Assembly: GCA_003265685.1 (NCBI GenBank)
Contig: QJOU01000064.1
Location: 1-56,516, forward strand
Reading direction: 5' to 3'
Length of the DNA: 56,516 nucleotides
DNA from: Piscinibacter caeni
GTDB lineage: Bacteria; Pseudomonadota; Gammaproteobacteria; Burkholderiales; Burkholderiaceae_C
Positions 9,878 to 17,864 of this stretch are shown piece after piece; the first letter of the stretch is position 1, and each line of letters begins with the position of its first letter. The notes under the pieces are model-generated. The model did no database searches. It saw only the letters and a program-made list of their open reading frames with translations, and was not told the origin of the DNA. Made by a program: the position numbers and the translations under genes.

Positions 9878-10185
9878 ACCGACCCTTCCTTCTCGACCAC
9901 GAGAATGCGCGCCTCGCCCTGCGGATGGGCCACGTGTTCGCAGCCCACGCCGGCGAAGAAGACATCGCCGGCGCCGAGCATCACGCGGCGTTCCTCGCCG
10001 CCCTCGCGGTAGCGCATCTCCACCTGGCCGTCGAGCACGGCGAAGACCTCTTCGCCGTCGTTGACGTGCCAGCGATAGGGCTGGTCGGTCCAGTGCAGCC
10101 GGGTCGTGATGCCGTTCATCTTCGCGATGTCCAGCGCGCCCCACGCGCGATCGGCCCGGAACTCCTTGCTGCGAACGATCTTCAT
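9874..10185 (-). CDS. Cupin domain protein
   Basis: A single small cupin of 103 residues. The cupin motif 1 region reads PYRWHVNDGEEVFAVLDGQVEM, with the glutamates of EEVF as metal-ligand candidates; motif 2 reads LGAGDVFFAGVGCEHVAHP with its histidine. It is likely a small metal-binding protein of sugar or organic-acid type. It is coupled to the GNAT gene downstream and lies 29 bases after another cupin gene, so cupin-cupin-GNAT looks like one operon. No specific reaction can be assigned. Confidence 0.82.
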   Translation of the reverse strand: MKIVRSKEFRADRAWGALDIAKMNGITTRLHWTDQPYRWHVNDGEEVFAVLDGQVEMRYREGGEERRVMLGAGDVFFAGVGCEHVAHPQGEARILVVEKEGSV

Positions 10186-10214
10186 GGTGATGGTCTGTCT
10201 GAGTCGATGGTCGA

Positions 10215-10694
10215 TTAGTACGGCGAGCCGTCCTTGTGCGTGAACACCCAGCGCCCGTCGACCAGGGTGGCCTTCAAGTCGTCGTCGGGATAGGTGACGT
10301 CGTCGCCCGCGCTGCGATCGCCGATCTCGAGATAGATCACCGGCGCGTCGGTCGGGTTCAGCAGCTGATGGGCGTCGCCGCTTCCTGCCCGGAAGCCGGC
10401 GCACATGCCGGGGCCCAGTGGCGTGTCGCCGGCGTCGGTGCGCAGCACGGGGTGGCCCTGCAGCACGTAGATGAACTCGTCCTGCATGGTGTGGGCGTGC
10501 CGCAGGGCCGAGATCGCGCCGGGCGCCATCTCGGTGAGGTTGACGCCGAAGTTGGACAGGCCGAACACCGTGCCCAAGGCGCGCTTGGTGCGGCCCGCCA
10601 CGCTCGACGCGAAGGGTTCCGGATAGTTCGACGGCGTGGTGCGCGGCGCGACGTCCGCCGCGTTGACGGCCACGGGGTGTGCGGATGAGCTCAT
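10215..10694 (-). CDS. Cupin domain protein
   Basis: A protein of 159 residues. The cupin motif is clear: ALRHAHTMQDEFIYVLQGHPVLRTD (key residues HAH and E) and later GMCAGFRAGSGDAHQLLN. The C-terminal half has a conserved YLEIGDRSAGDDVTYPDDDL, common in proteobacterial cupins of unknown function. It starts the cupin-cupin-GNAT unit. A metal-dependent isomerase, dioxygenase or binding role are all possible. Confidence 0.83.
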   Translation of the reverse strand: MSSSAHPVAVNAADVAPRTTPSNYPEPFASSVAGRTKRALGTVFGLSNFGVNLTEMAPGAISALRHAHTMQDEFIYVLQGHPVLRTDAGDTPLGPGMCAGFRAGSGDAHQLLNPTDAPVIYLEIGDRSAGDDVTYPDDDLKATLVDGRWVFTHKDGSPY

Positions 10695-10835
10695 TCGCTC
10701 GATCTCCTTCGCTGGCGGGTTGGCAGTGAGATCATCTTGCCTCGATCACGACATCATCGCTGCGACCGACGCGGCGCGCTCGGCACGCGCGGCACTGACG
10801 GTCTGCGCAGCGGGCGCATCGCGCGGCGCTGCGGC

Positions 10836-11045
10836 TCACGCGTCGCCGAGACGCGCCAGGAAGCCCAGCGCGACGGCGGTCCTGGCGAACCACGATGGCG
10901 GGCCATTGCGCACGATCGGCCCGAGCAGCACGACACCGCGCACCTGCTTGGGCAGGTCGTGTGCGGCCCAGAGAGCCGACTCGGCGGCGAACGAGTTGCC
11001 GAGGATCACCGCCGGGCCCGCGCCGATGGCAAAGGGATGAATCAA
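10836..11045 (-). pseudogene. Fragment of an alpha/beta hydrolase
   Basis: This frame encodes LIHPFAIGAGPAVILGNSFAAE and then ALWAAHDLPKQVRGVVLLGPIVRNGP before a stop some 65 residues in. GNSFAA matches the nucleophile elbow (G-x-S-x-A) of alpha/beta hydrolases, and VRGVVLLGP is the strand after it. There is no start codon with a ribosome site, no oxyanion-loop strand before it and no acid or histidine region after it. The 5' end touches the end of the DMT transporter gene, suggesting that a deletion joined the two. Confidence 0.68.
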
Positions 11046-12037
11046 TGCGGGCACTGTGCCGCACCGACCGCCCCGGCGCGATGACCGCCGGCGCCTTCGC
11101 GTTGACCTGAGGCGCCAGGGTGAACCGGCGCTGCACGCCGACCTGCCCAGGCGTTGAAGCCCAGGGCGAGGGCCACCAGCGCGGCCCCCGACAGCTCCGC
11201 CGCATCCGGCATCTGACCCTGCAGCGCATGCACGGTCAGTACCGAGACCGGCACCATGTTCAGGAACAGCGTGCCGGCGGCAGGCCCGAGCCGCCGCACG
11301 CCGAAGTTGTACGCCAGCGCAGCGAGCACCGTCGGCACCGCGGCGATGTACAGCAGTGGCGGCAGCAGCGAGGCCACTGCGTTGCTGCCGGGCGCCGGCA
11401 GTGCGCCGAGCAGGGTGGCAGCGGTTGCGCCGAACACCAGCCAGGGCGTGGCGGCCACGGCCGTCAGCGCCGTGTACTCCAACGGGCTGTGGTCGGGCAG
11501 CGAGGCCGCGCCGCGGGTGTAGAGCACCCAGCCGAGCGTGCCGGCGAGCGTGACGAGGTCGCCGAGCAGCATGGCGGCGCCTGCCTCGCGCTCGGCACCC
11601 GCGGCGCCGAAGACGTTGGCCACCACCGCCACGCCCAGCAGCGCGACGCCGGCACCGGCGAGCGCGGCGGCCGACGGCCGCTGGCCGTCGAGCGCCCAGC
11701 GCAGCAGCAGCGTGGTGAACGGCATCGTGGCCATGATCACCGAGCCGTGCGACGGCAGCGACCGCGCCAGGCCCCAGAACACCAGCACGCTGAAGCAGCC
11801 GTAGCCGGCCAGACCGAGCAGCGTCAGCCGCCAGCCGTGGCGGCGCAGCTTGTGCCAGGGGCGCTGTCCGAAGAACTGCACCAGCGCCGCCAGCAGCAAG
11901 GTGGCCAGCACGTAGCGCAGGGTGGTGAACCACACCGGGTCGAGGGTGGCGAGCAGGGGTTTGCCGACGAGGAACAGGCTGCCCCAGGCCGAGGTGGCAA
12001 AGAGCAGGGCGGCCACAGGACCAAGCAGGGCGTTCAT
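11042..12037 (-). CDS. DMT superfamily transporter (EamA domain)
   Basis: A 331-residue protein with ten hydrophobic segments arranged as two EamA repeats. The first starts at LLGPVAALLFATSAWGSLFLVGK and the second at LLGDLVTLAGTLGWVLYTRG (given here in key parts). Members export amino acids, purines or other metabolites. The start ATG gives MNALLGPVAALLF. The gene is divergent from the LysR gene at 12168 with 130 bases between, the usual pairing of an exporter with its LysR regulator. The C-terminal 30 residues (GASGQREGAGGHRAGAVG) are not transporter-like and run into the hydrolase fragment, so the natural end has probably been lost. Confidence 0.85.
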   Translation of the reverse strand: MNALLGPVAALLFATSAWGSLFLVGKPLLATLDPVWFTTLRYVLATLLLAALVQFFGQRPWHKLRRHGWRLTLLGLAGYGCFSVLVFWGLARSLPSHGSVIMATMPFTTLLLRWALDGQRPSAAALAGAGVALLGVAVVANVFGAAGAEREAGAAMLLGDLVTLAGTLGWVLYTRGAASLPDHSPLEYTALTAVAATPWLVFGATAATLLGALPAPGSNAVASLLPPLLYIAAVPTVLAALAYNFGVRRLGPAAGTLFLNMVPVSVLTVHALQGQMPDAAELSGAALVALALGFNAWAGRRAAPVHPGASGQREGAGGHRAGAVGAAQCPH

Positions 12038-12167
12038 GGCGGGCGAATGAAGAGTGGTGACGGGACCAGTCTGGTCGGCCACCCCGCCGCGGTCCATTCG
12101 TTTCGGCGGCATGCGGCGTTCGGAAATCCGACAAGCGCGCCGGGCGCCCGGTGCGCAGAATGCGGCC

Positions 12168-13109
12168 ATGGAGATCTACCAGCTCAAGACCTTCATCGCG
12201 GTGGCCACCGAAGGCAACCTCACTCGCGCGGCCGAACGTGTCTTCACCAGTCCGCCGGCGGTGAGCGCGCAGATCAAGGCGCTGGAAGACGAACTCGGCG
12301 TGCGCCTGTTCGACCGCTCGGCGCGCGGCATGGTGCTCACGGCGGCCGGCCAGCGCCTGCTGGCCGAGGCGCAGCGAACCATTGCCGCCGCGCAGGCGCT
12401 GCAGTCCACGGCGGCGCAGATCCGCGGGCAGGCGCGCGGCACGGTGCGCATGGGCACGGTCAGCGACCCGGTGTCGCTGCGCCTGGGCGAGGTGTTCGTG
12501 CGGTTGGCCGAGCGCCACCCCGAGGTGGCGCTGCAGCTTCAGCAGGGCGTGTCGCTGCGCGCGGTGCAGGCGGTGCGCCGCGCTGAGCTCGACTGCGCCT
12601 ACATCCTCCACGAACACGAGCGGCTTGACGGCCTGGAGGTCCGGCGCCTGCAGCCGGTGGACGTCGTCGTCGTGCTGCCGCCGCAACGCGCCGCGCTGGC
12701 GGGCGCGTCGATCGACGAAATCGCGCGGGCGCCCTGGGTGAGCACGCCGCCGGACTGCGGCCTGCGCCTGCAACTCGAGACGTTCTTCCGCAGCGCGGGG
12801 CGCGATCTGCCCGCCGGGCCGATGGCCGACAGCGAAGGCGCGGTGCGCGGCATGGTGGCCAGCGGCCTGGGCGCCGGGCTGATGCGTCGCGACCAGGCCG
12901 AGGACGCCGCGCGCCTGGGCCAGGGTGTGATCTGGCCGGGCTGGCAAGGTCGCACCTGGCTGTGCTGGGTGGCGGCCGACCCCGCGCCCGAGGTCGCGGC
13001 GATCACCGCGGTGCGAAGTGTCGTGCTCGAAGCCTGGCAGGCACAGACTTCGGAGCCAGGTGACCGAGGCCCGACGGTCGCCGGCGACGTGAGGGCTCGG
13101 CCAAGCTAG
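12168..13109 (+). CDS. LysR family transcriptional regulator
   Basis: A protein of 313 residues. The DNA-binding domain is evident in MEIYQLKTFIAVATEGNL and AERVFTSPPAVSAQIKALEDELG; the ligand domain starts near residue 90 (VRMGTVSDPVSLRLGEVFV). It probably regulates the divergent DMT exporter at 11042-12037, with the shared 130-base gap as operator region. The inducer is unknown. A tail of about 20 residues after the last domain is rich in Gly, Pro and Arg. A hairpin follows the stop at once. Confidence 0.92.
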   Translation: MEIYQLKTFIAVATEGNLTRAAERVFTSPPAVSAQIKALEDELGVRLFDRSARGMVLTAAGQRLLAEAQRTIAAAQALQSTAAQIRGQARGTVRMGTVSDPVSLRLGEVFVRLAERHPEVALQLQQGVSLRAVQAVRRAELDCAYILHEHERLDGLEVRRLQPVDVVVVLPPQRAALAGASIDEIARAPWVSTPPDCGLRLQLETFFRSAGRDLPAGPMADSEGAVRGMVASGLGAGLMRRDQAEDAARLGQGVIWPGWQGRTWLCWVAADPAPEVAAITAVRSVVLEAWQAQTSEPGDRGPTVAGDVRARPS

Positions 13110-13150
13110 GCAACCCTTCGCGCCGACGGGTTGCCGCGCGCAGCGCGCGG
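13109..13150. terminator. Hairpins between convergent LysR and nirN
   Basis: Two adjacent inverted repeats. The first has an 8-base stem GGCAACCC/GGGTTGCC around an 11-base loop and begins at the last base of the LysR stop codon. The second is CCGCGCGC-A-GCGCGCGG at 13134-13150. They sit between convergent genes, so they could stop transcription from both sides. No T-tract follows, so intrinsic termination is uncertain. Confidence 0.5.
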
Positions 13151-13185
13151 AATGCACGTGCAGGCGCCTGGCGAAAGCGCCTCAT

Positions 13186-14763
13186 TCAGTGCGACGTCCC
13201 CTCCGAGCGCGTGATCTTGTTCCACACGTTGTACTTGCCCACCGGCTTGCTCATCGGCAGGCGCTTGACCTCCTTGAAGGTCGCGGCGTCGTAGACGACC
13301 AGCGCGCCGTCCATCTCCCACACACTGGCGAGCGCGTAGCGGCCGTCCTTCGTGAACTCGATGTGGGCGAGCGTGCGGCCCGGCTCGCGCACCTGCGCCA
13401 CCGGCTCGAGCGTGCGCTTGTCGACGATGGTCAGCGTGTCCTTGGCCGTCGGGCTCATCATCGAGTCGGTCCAGGCGTAGGGCGTCTTCTCGTGGCTGCG
13501 CAGGAAGAAGCCCGGGCCGGGCGTGGCGATGGTCTTCACGCTCTTCCACGTCCGGGTGTCGATCACGTCCAGCGCGCCGTCCTTCAGGTTCGGGCTGGCC
13601 AGCACCGTCGTGCCGTTCCACGCGAAGGTGATGCCCGAGCCGAGGTGCGGCATGCCGGCGATCGGCAGCTCGGCGATCTTGCGCCGGATGTCGAGGTTGA
13701 CCACCTGCGCCTTCGGGCCCGCGCCGTCCTTCGGGCGTGTCGCGCCGAGCGCGTGGCGGTAGGCGGCGTCGAAGAAGAAGTCGTCCAGCGGCTCGTCGAG
13801 CCGGGTGCGGCGCACGCCGAGGTAACCCGGCGCGGCGATGCCCTCGCCCATCTTGTAGTCGTGCACGTAGCCGTCGAAGATCGGCTCGGCCTGCGGGTCG
13901 TAGGAGATCTCCCAGAGCTCGGGCAGGTCCTTCAGCGCGACGACGAAGCTGCGCCGCGGCGCCGCGTCGTACACCGCCGAGACACGCGAACTGGCCTTGC
14001 CGTCGCGCGTCGCCGCGGGAATCGTCTTCACGAGGTTCAGGTCAGCGTCGAACAGCACCACGCTGTGCGGCAGGTAGTTGGCCGCCATCACCCAGCGCCC
14101 GTCGCCGCTGACCGCCACGTTGCGCATGTTCAGCCCGGCGCGCACCTCGGCGACGATCACCAGGTTCCACAGGTCGTACTTGGTGATCCAGCCGTCGCGC
14201 GAGCCGAAGTAGACGTAGCGGCCGTCGGGCGTGAACTTCGGCCCGCCGTGCAGCGCGAAGCGGCTCGCGAAGCGGTGGATGCGCTCGAAGCGGTCGCCGT
14301 CGACCAGCGAGACATGGTGGTCGCCGCCCTCGACGACGACGAACAGGTTCATCGGGTCGGCATTCCACACCGGCTTGGCGGGCAGCGCCGCGGCGGCCGG
14401 GTCGGCCGTGCGCGAGGCCCGGATGTCGGCCTCGCTCCAGGTCGGTGCGGGCACCACGGGCGTCGTGATCCATTGCGCCAGCGCGGCGATCTCGTCCTTC
14501 GACAGCCGGTCGCCGTAGCCCGCCATCTGGGTGGCCACGCGGCCGGCCGTGATGACCTGGAGGGCCTCGGCGCGGCGCAGCCGCTCCAGGCTCTCGGGCA
14601 GCAGCGCCGGCCCCATGCCACCGGTGCGCTGCGCGCCGTGGCAGCTGGCGCAGTGCTCGCGGTACAGCGCGGCCGGCTCCGACGCGCGGGCCAGGTCCAG
14701 GCCCATCAGCAGCAAGGCCAGTGCCAGCGCCGCACGCCAGGCCAGATCGAACAGCGGCTTCAC
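13186..14763 (-). CDS. nirN: NirN, cytochrome c / heme d1-binding protein of heme d1 biogenesis
   Basis: A protein of 525 residues with an export signal (hydrophobic ALALALLLMGLDLARA), one c-type heme motif CASCH at residues 38-42, and a C-terminal eight-bladed propeller of NirS type from about residue 130 (NLFVVVEGGDHHVSLVDGD). NirN takes part in the last step of heme d1 formation (dihydro-heme d1 dehydrogenation) and in delivery to NirS. The start is a GTG overlapping the nirJ stop (GTGA). NirN is shorter than NirS and lacks the NirS N-terminal arm, which separates the two. Last gene of the operon. Confidence 0.9.
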   Translation of the reverse strand: MKPLFDLAWRAALALALLLMGLDLARASEPAALYREHCASCHGAQRTGGMGPALLPESLERLRRAEALQVITAGRVATQMAGYGDRLSKDEIAALAQWITTPVVPAPTWSEADIRASRTADPAAAALPAKPVWNADPMNLFVVVEGGDHHVSLVDGDRFERIHRFASRFALHGGPKFTPDGRYVYFGSRDGWITKYDLWNLVIVAEVRAGLNMRNVAVSGDGRWVMAANYLPHSVVLFDADLNLVKTIPAATRDGKASSRVSAVYDAAPRRSFVVALKDLPELWEISYDPQAEPIFDGYVHDYKMGEGIAAPGYLGVRRTRLDEPLDDFFFDAAYRHALGATRPKDGAGPKAQVVNLDIRRKIAELPIAGMPHLGSGITFAWNGTTVLASPNLKDGALDVIDTRTWKSVKTIATPGPGFFLRSHEKTPYAWTDSMMSPTAKDTLTIVDKRTLEPVAQVREPGRTLAHIEFTKDGRYALASVWEMDGALVVYDAATFKEVKRLPMSKPVGKYNVWNKITRSEGTSH

Positions 14764-15944
14764 GCGACGGCCTCCTCCGGCACGAGGCCGATCTCGGCAT
14801 CGTCCAGGTAACAGCCCGGGTCCTCCGCCCAGGGGTTGCCAGTGACCTGCTGGGCGCGCACGCGGGTGTTTCCGCCGCAGATGTCGAGATGGGCGCAGCC
14901 CGCGCAGCGGCCCTGCACCGGGCGGCGCGCCGCCTTCAGCCCCGCCATCAACGGATCGCTCGTGTCCTGCCAGATGGCCGAGAACGGCCGCTCGCGCACG
15001 CTGCCGAGGTCGTGGTGCCACCACATGGTGTCGGGGTGCACATGGCCGAGGTTGTCGATGTTGGCCACGTTCACGCCGCTCGAGTTGCCGCCCCAGGCGA
15101 CGAGGTGCTCGCGCAGCGGCTCGTGCCAGCGCGGCAGGTGCTGGTCGGCCCAGCGCAGCAGCCAGGGGCCGTCCGCATCGTTGTTGCCGCTGACGTACTC
15201 CTCGTCGCGCCCCCCCGGTCCCTCCCGCGCGGCCTGCCAGGCGCGCTCGAACAGCATGTCCATCGCCTCGCGCGTGGCGGCAAACTGCGCGTCGCGCTGG
15301 CGGTGGACGTTGCCGCGGCCGGCGTAGTTCAGGTGCGAGAAGTAGAACTTCTGGATGCCTTCGTCGCGCATCAGCGCGAGCAGCGGCGCCAGGTCGTGCG
15401 CATTGAGCGCGGTCATCGTGTAGCGCAGGCCCAGGCGCACGCCGCGCGCGCGCAGGTGGCGCAGCGCCGCGAGGCTGCGGTCGAAGGCGCCCTCGAGGCG
15501 GCGGAACTTGTCGTGCGTCTCGCGCAGGCCGTCCAGGCTGATGCCGACGTAGTCGAAGCCGGCCGCGGCCACGCGGTCGGCCATGGTTTCGTCGATCAAG
15601 GTGCCGTTGGTCGAGAGGCCGACGTAGAAGCCCATCGCCCTGGCGCGCGCGGCGATCTCGAACAGGTCGGGCCGCAGCAGCGGCTCGCCGCCGGAGAGGA
15701 TCAGCACCGGCACCCTGAAGGCCTTCAGGTCGTCCATCACCGTGAACACCTCGCCGGTGCTCAGTTCGCCGGCGTACTCGTGGTCGGCCGAGAAGGCGTA
15801 GCAGTGTTTGCAGGTGAGGTTGCAGCGGCGGATCAGGTTCCAGATGACCACTGGACCCGCGGGGCGCGCGCGGCGCGGCGCCGGCATCGTGCCGGTACGT
15901 TCTGCGTCGGCCAGCAGGCGCATGAAGTGGGAGATTCGGAACAT
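14760..15944 (-). CDS. nirJ: NirJ, radical SAM enzyme of heme d1 biosynthesis
   Basis: A 394-residue radical SAM protein. The SAM cluster motif CNLTCKHC is at residues 41-48, followed by LILSGGEPLLRPDL. A C-terminal SPASM-type region has CAGCAHLDICGGN and GNPWAEDPGCYL, consistent with a second [4Fe-4S] cluster. NirJ replaces the propionate side chains of didecarboxysiroheme during heme d1 formation. The start MFRISHFMRLL matches the family. It lies one base after the nirH stop and overlaps nirN. Confidence 0.95.
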   Translation of the reverse strand: MFRISHFMRLLADAERTGTMPAPRRARPAGPVVIWNLIRRCNLTCKHCYAFSADHEYAGELSTGEVFTVMDDLKAFRVPVLILSGGEPLLRPDLFEIAARARAMGFYVGLSTNGTLIDETMADRVAAAGFDYVGISLDGLRETHDKFRRLEGAFDRSLAALRHLRARGVRLGLRYTMTALNAHDLAPLLALMRDEGIQKFYFSHLNYAGRGNVHRQRDAQFAATREAMDMLFERAWQAAREGPGGRDEEYVSGNNDADGPWLLRWADQHLPRWHEPLREHLVAWGGNSSGVNVANIDNLGHVHPDTMWWHHDLGSVRERPFSAIWQDTSDPLMAGLKAARRPVQGRCAGCAHLDICGGNTRVRAQQVTGNPWAEDPGCYLDDAEIGLVPEEAVA

Positions 15945-15945
15945 G

Positions 15946-16425
15946 TCAGTCTTCTCGAAGCCGCAGACCCGTCTTCTTCAGGATCGCGTTGGAGTACAGG
16001 ATCTCGTGGCCGCGGCACGCGTCGCCGAGCAGGGCCGCGACCTCCTGCGCCTGCGCCTCGACCTCCTCGCGCGAGCGGCCATGCAGCATCACGAACAGGT
16101 TGTAGGGCCAGCGCGGCAGGGCACGCGGGCGGCGGTAGCAGTGGCTCACGCCGGGCACGGCAGCGAGACGGTCGCCGAGTTCGTCGACACGCTCGTCGGC
16201 CACGTCCCACACGCTCATGCCGTTGGCGGTCCAGCCGAGCTTGTAGTGGTTGGGCACCGCGCCGATGCGGCGCACCAGGCCGCTGGCCAGCATCGCGGCC
16301 AGGCGTTCGCGCACCACCTCGCCGCCCACGCCGAGCATCGCGCCCACCGCCTCGTACGGCCGGGCGACGAGCGGCAGGCCGCCCTGCGTGGCGGCGATCA
16401 GCGCGCGGTCGAATTCATTCAGCAT
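15946..16425 (-). CDS. nirH: NirH, siroheme decarboxylase subunit
   Basis: An Lrp/AsnC-like protein of 159 residues. An N-terminal winged helix (EFDRALIAATQGGLPLVARPY) is followed by a ligand domain with VPNHYKLGWTANGMSVWDV, CYRRPRALPRWPYNLFVML, and the NirH-specific end EILYSNAILKKTGLRL. It acts with NirG and NirDL to decarboxylate siroheme to didecarboxysiroheme. The start overlaps nirG by 11 bases. Assigned as NirH rather than NirL or NirD by its ending and by gene order. Confidence 0.92.
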   Translation of the reverse strand: MLNEFDRALIAATQGGLPLVARPYEAVGAMLGVGGEVVRERLAAMLASGLVRRIGAVPNHYKLGWTANGMSVWDVADERVDELGDRLAAVPGVSHCYRRPRALPRWPYNLFVMLHGRSREEVEAQAQEVAALLGDACRGHEILYSNAILKKTGLRLRED

Positions 16426-16897
16426 CGCGGGCCACCGGCAGCTTCAGCTCGACGCGGTACTCGCGCTCCTTCGGGAACGCGGCCACCGGCAGGCCGGTCT
16501 CGGCCTCGATCTCGGCCAGCACCTCGGCGGCGCGCGCCGGCGTCTCGGCCGCGACGACGAACCACATGTTGAACGCATGCTCGCGGCGGTAGTTGTGCGC
16601 CACCTCGGGGTGTGCGTTGACCTGCGCGGCCACCGCCTCGAAGCGGTCCTCCGGCACCTCGAGCGCGGCCAGCACGAAGCGGCCGCCGGCACGCTCGATC
16701 TGGAACAGCGGGCCGAAGCGCGTCAGCAGCCCGCCGGCCAGCAGCACACGCAGCCGCTCGAGCACCTCGTCCTCGCTCAGCCCGAGCTCCGCGCCGACGG
16801 CGGCGAACGGCCGGTCGACGAGCGGGAAACCACCGTGCAGCCGGTCGATCAGGCGCGCGTCGGTGGCGGCGATCCACAGCGGGGTGTCAGTGCGCAT
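16415..16897 (-). CDS. nirG: NirG, siroheme decarboxylase subunit
   Basis: An Lrp/AsnC-like protein of 160 residues. It has TDARLIDRLHGGFPLVDRPFA in the N-terminal domain, RFGPLFQIERAGGRFVLAAL, and HNYRREHAFNMWFVVA, which includes the histidine-tyrosine stretch common to siroheme decarboxylase subunits. The C-terminus PKEREYRVELKLPV is typical of NirD/NirG types. Overlaps by 11 bases with the genes on both sides. It functions in a complex with NirDL and NirH. Confidence 0.92.
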   Translation of the reverse strand: MRTDTPLWIAATDARLIDRLHGGFPLVDRPFAAVGAELGLSEDEVLERLRVLLAGGLLTRFGPLFQIERAGGRFVLAALEVPEDRFEAVAAQVNAHPEVAHNYRREHAFNMWFVVAAETPARAAEVLAEIEAETGLPVAAFPKEREYRVELKLPVARDAE

Positions 16898-17864
16898 CGG
16901 CCAGCTCCCGGAAGCGGCGTGCGCCGGTCTGCTTGAAGCGGCGCACCGAGAACAGCAGTTCGTGCGGCACGTCCGAGAGCCCGGCGCGTTCGATCACCCC
17001 GGCGGCCAGCGCGCGCACGCTGGCGCGGTCGCGGCCGTGCAGCATCGCGTACAGCGTGTAGGGCCAGCCGGGTGCGCGCTCGCGCCGGTAGGCCAGCGTG
17101 ACGCCACTCTCGCGCGCCAGCGCGGCGCCGCAGGCGTCGATGCGCTCCTCGGGCGGCGCGAACACCGCCATCGCGTTGGCGTCGAAGCCGAGTTCGTGGT
17201 GCCGCACCACCAGGCCGAAGCGGCGCAGCGTGCCGTCGGCCAGCCAGGCGCGCAGCGTGCCGAGCACGCGGTCGGGCGACAGGCCGAGTTCGTCGGCCCA
17301 GCGGTCGAACGGCCGCGACACCAGCGGCAGCCCGGCCTCGACCCGCGCGGCCAGCGGCCAGTCGGCCTCGGCGATCGGCGCCGGCGCCTCGCCACGCGTG
17401 GTGGTGACGGCCCGGGCGACCGCGCCGCGGCGGTCGAAGCCGAGGTCGATCCGGTAGGCCCGGCGCATCGGCAGGCGCAGCATCGGCAGCGCGGTCTCGT
17501 GCCCGATCGCGTCGAGCGTGCGCGCGAGCGCCCCGGCATCGGCCGCATGCGCGACGAACCACAGGTTCCAGCGGTGCTCGCGCTCGTAGTTGTGGTTCAC
17601 ACCGGGCTGCGCGGAGACCCGCGCGGCCACCTCGGCCAGGCGTTCGCGCGGCACGGCGAGCGCGGCCAGCGCCCCGGCCCCGCCCGCACCGGCACCGAAC
17701 AGTCCGCCGATGCGGCCGAGCACGCCCTGCTCGCGCAGCTGCAGGCAGGCGCGCAGCACCTCGGCCTCGCCTGTGCCAAGCTGCTCGGCGATCGCCGCAA
17801 ACGGCTCGCGCGCGAGCGGAAAGCCGCGCTGCCAGCCGTCGATCAGCGCGTCGCGCAGGTCCAT
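16887..17864 (-). CDS. nirDL: NirDL, fused siroheme decarboxylase subunits
   Basis: A 325-residue protein made of two Lrp/AsnC-like units. The first (about residues 1-150) is NirD-like, with REPFAAIAEQLGTGEAEVL and HNYEREHRWNLWFVAHA. The second (about 165-325) is NirL-like, with VSRPFDRWADELGLSPDRVL, YRRERAPGWPYTLYAMLHG, and the end ELLFSVRRFKQTGARRF. Separate nirD and nirL genes occur in Pseudomonas; the fusion is known from Paracoccus and other denitrifiers. The ATG shares one base with the nirF stop (TGATG). Confidence 0.92.
   Translation of the reverse strand: MDLRDALIDGWQRGFPLAREPFAAIAEQLGTGEAEVLRACLQLREQGVLGRIGGLFGAGAGGAGALAALAVPRERLAEVAARVSAQPGVNHNYEREHRWNLWFVAHAADAGALARTLDAIGHETALPMLRLPMRRAYRIDLGFDRRGAVARAVTTTRGEAPAPIAEADWPLAARVEAGLPLVSRPFDRWADELGLSPDRVLGTLRAWLADGTLRRFGLVVRHHELGFDANAMAVFAPPEERIDACGAALARESGVTLAYRRERAPGWPYTLYAMLHGRDRASVRALAAGVIERAGLSDVPHELLFSVRRFKQTGARRFRELADAH

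Noticed and set aside
10732-10835. Continuation of the hydrolase fragment to the left
   Set aside because: The frame stops at 10836, and the following text has no recognisable hydrolase strand or catalytic acid/histidine.
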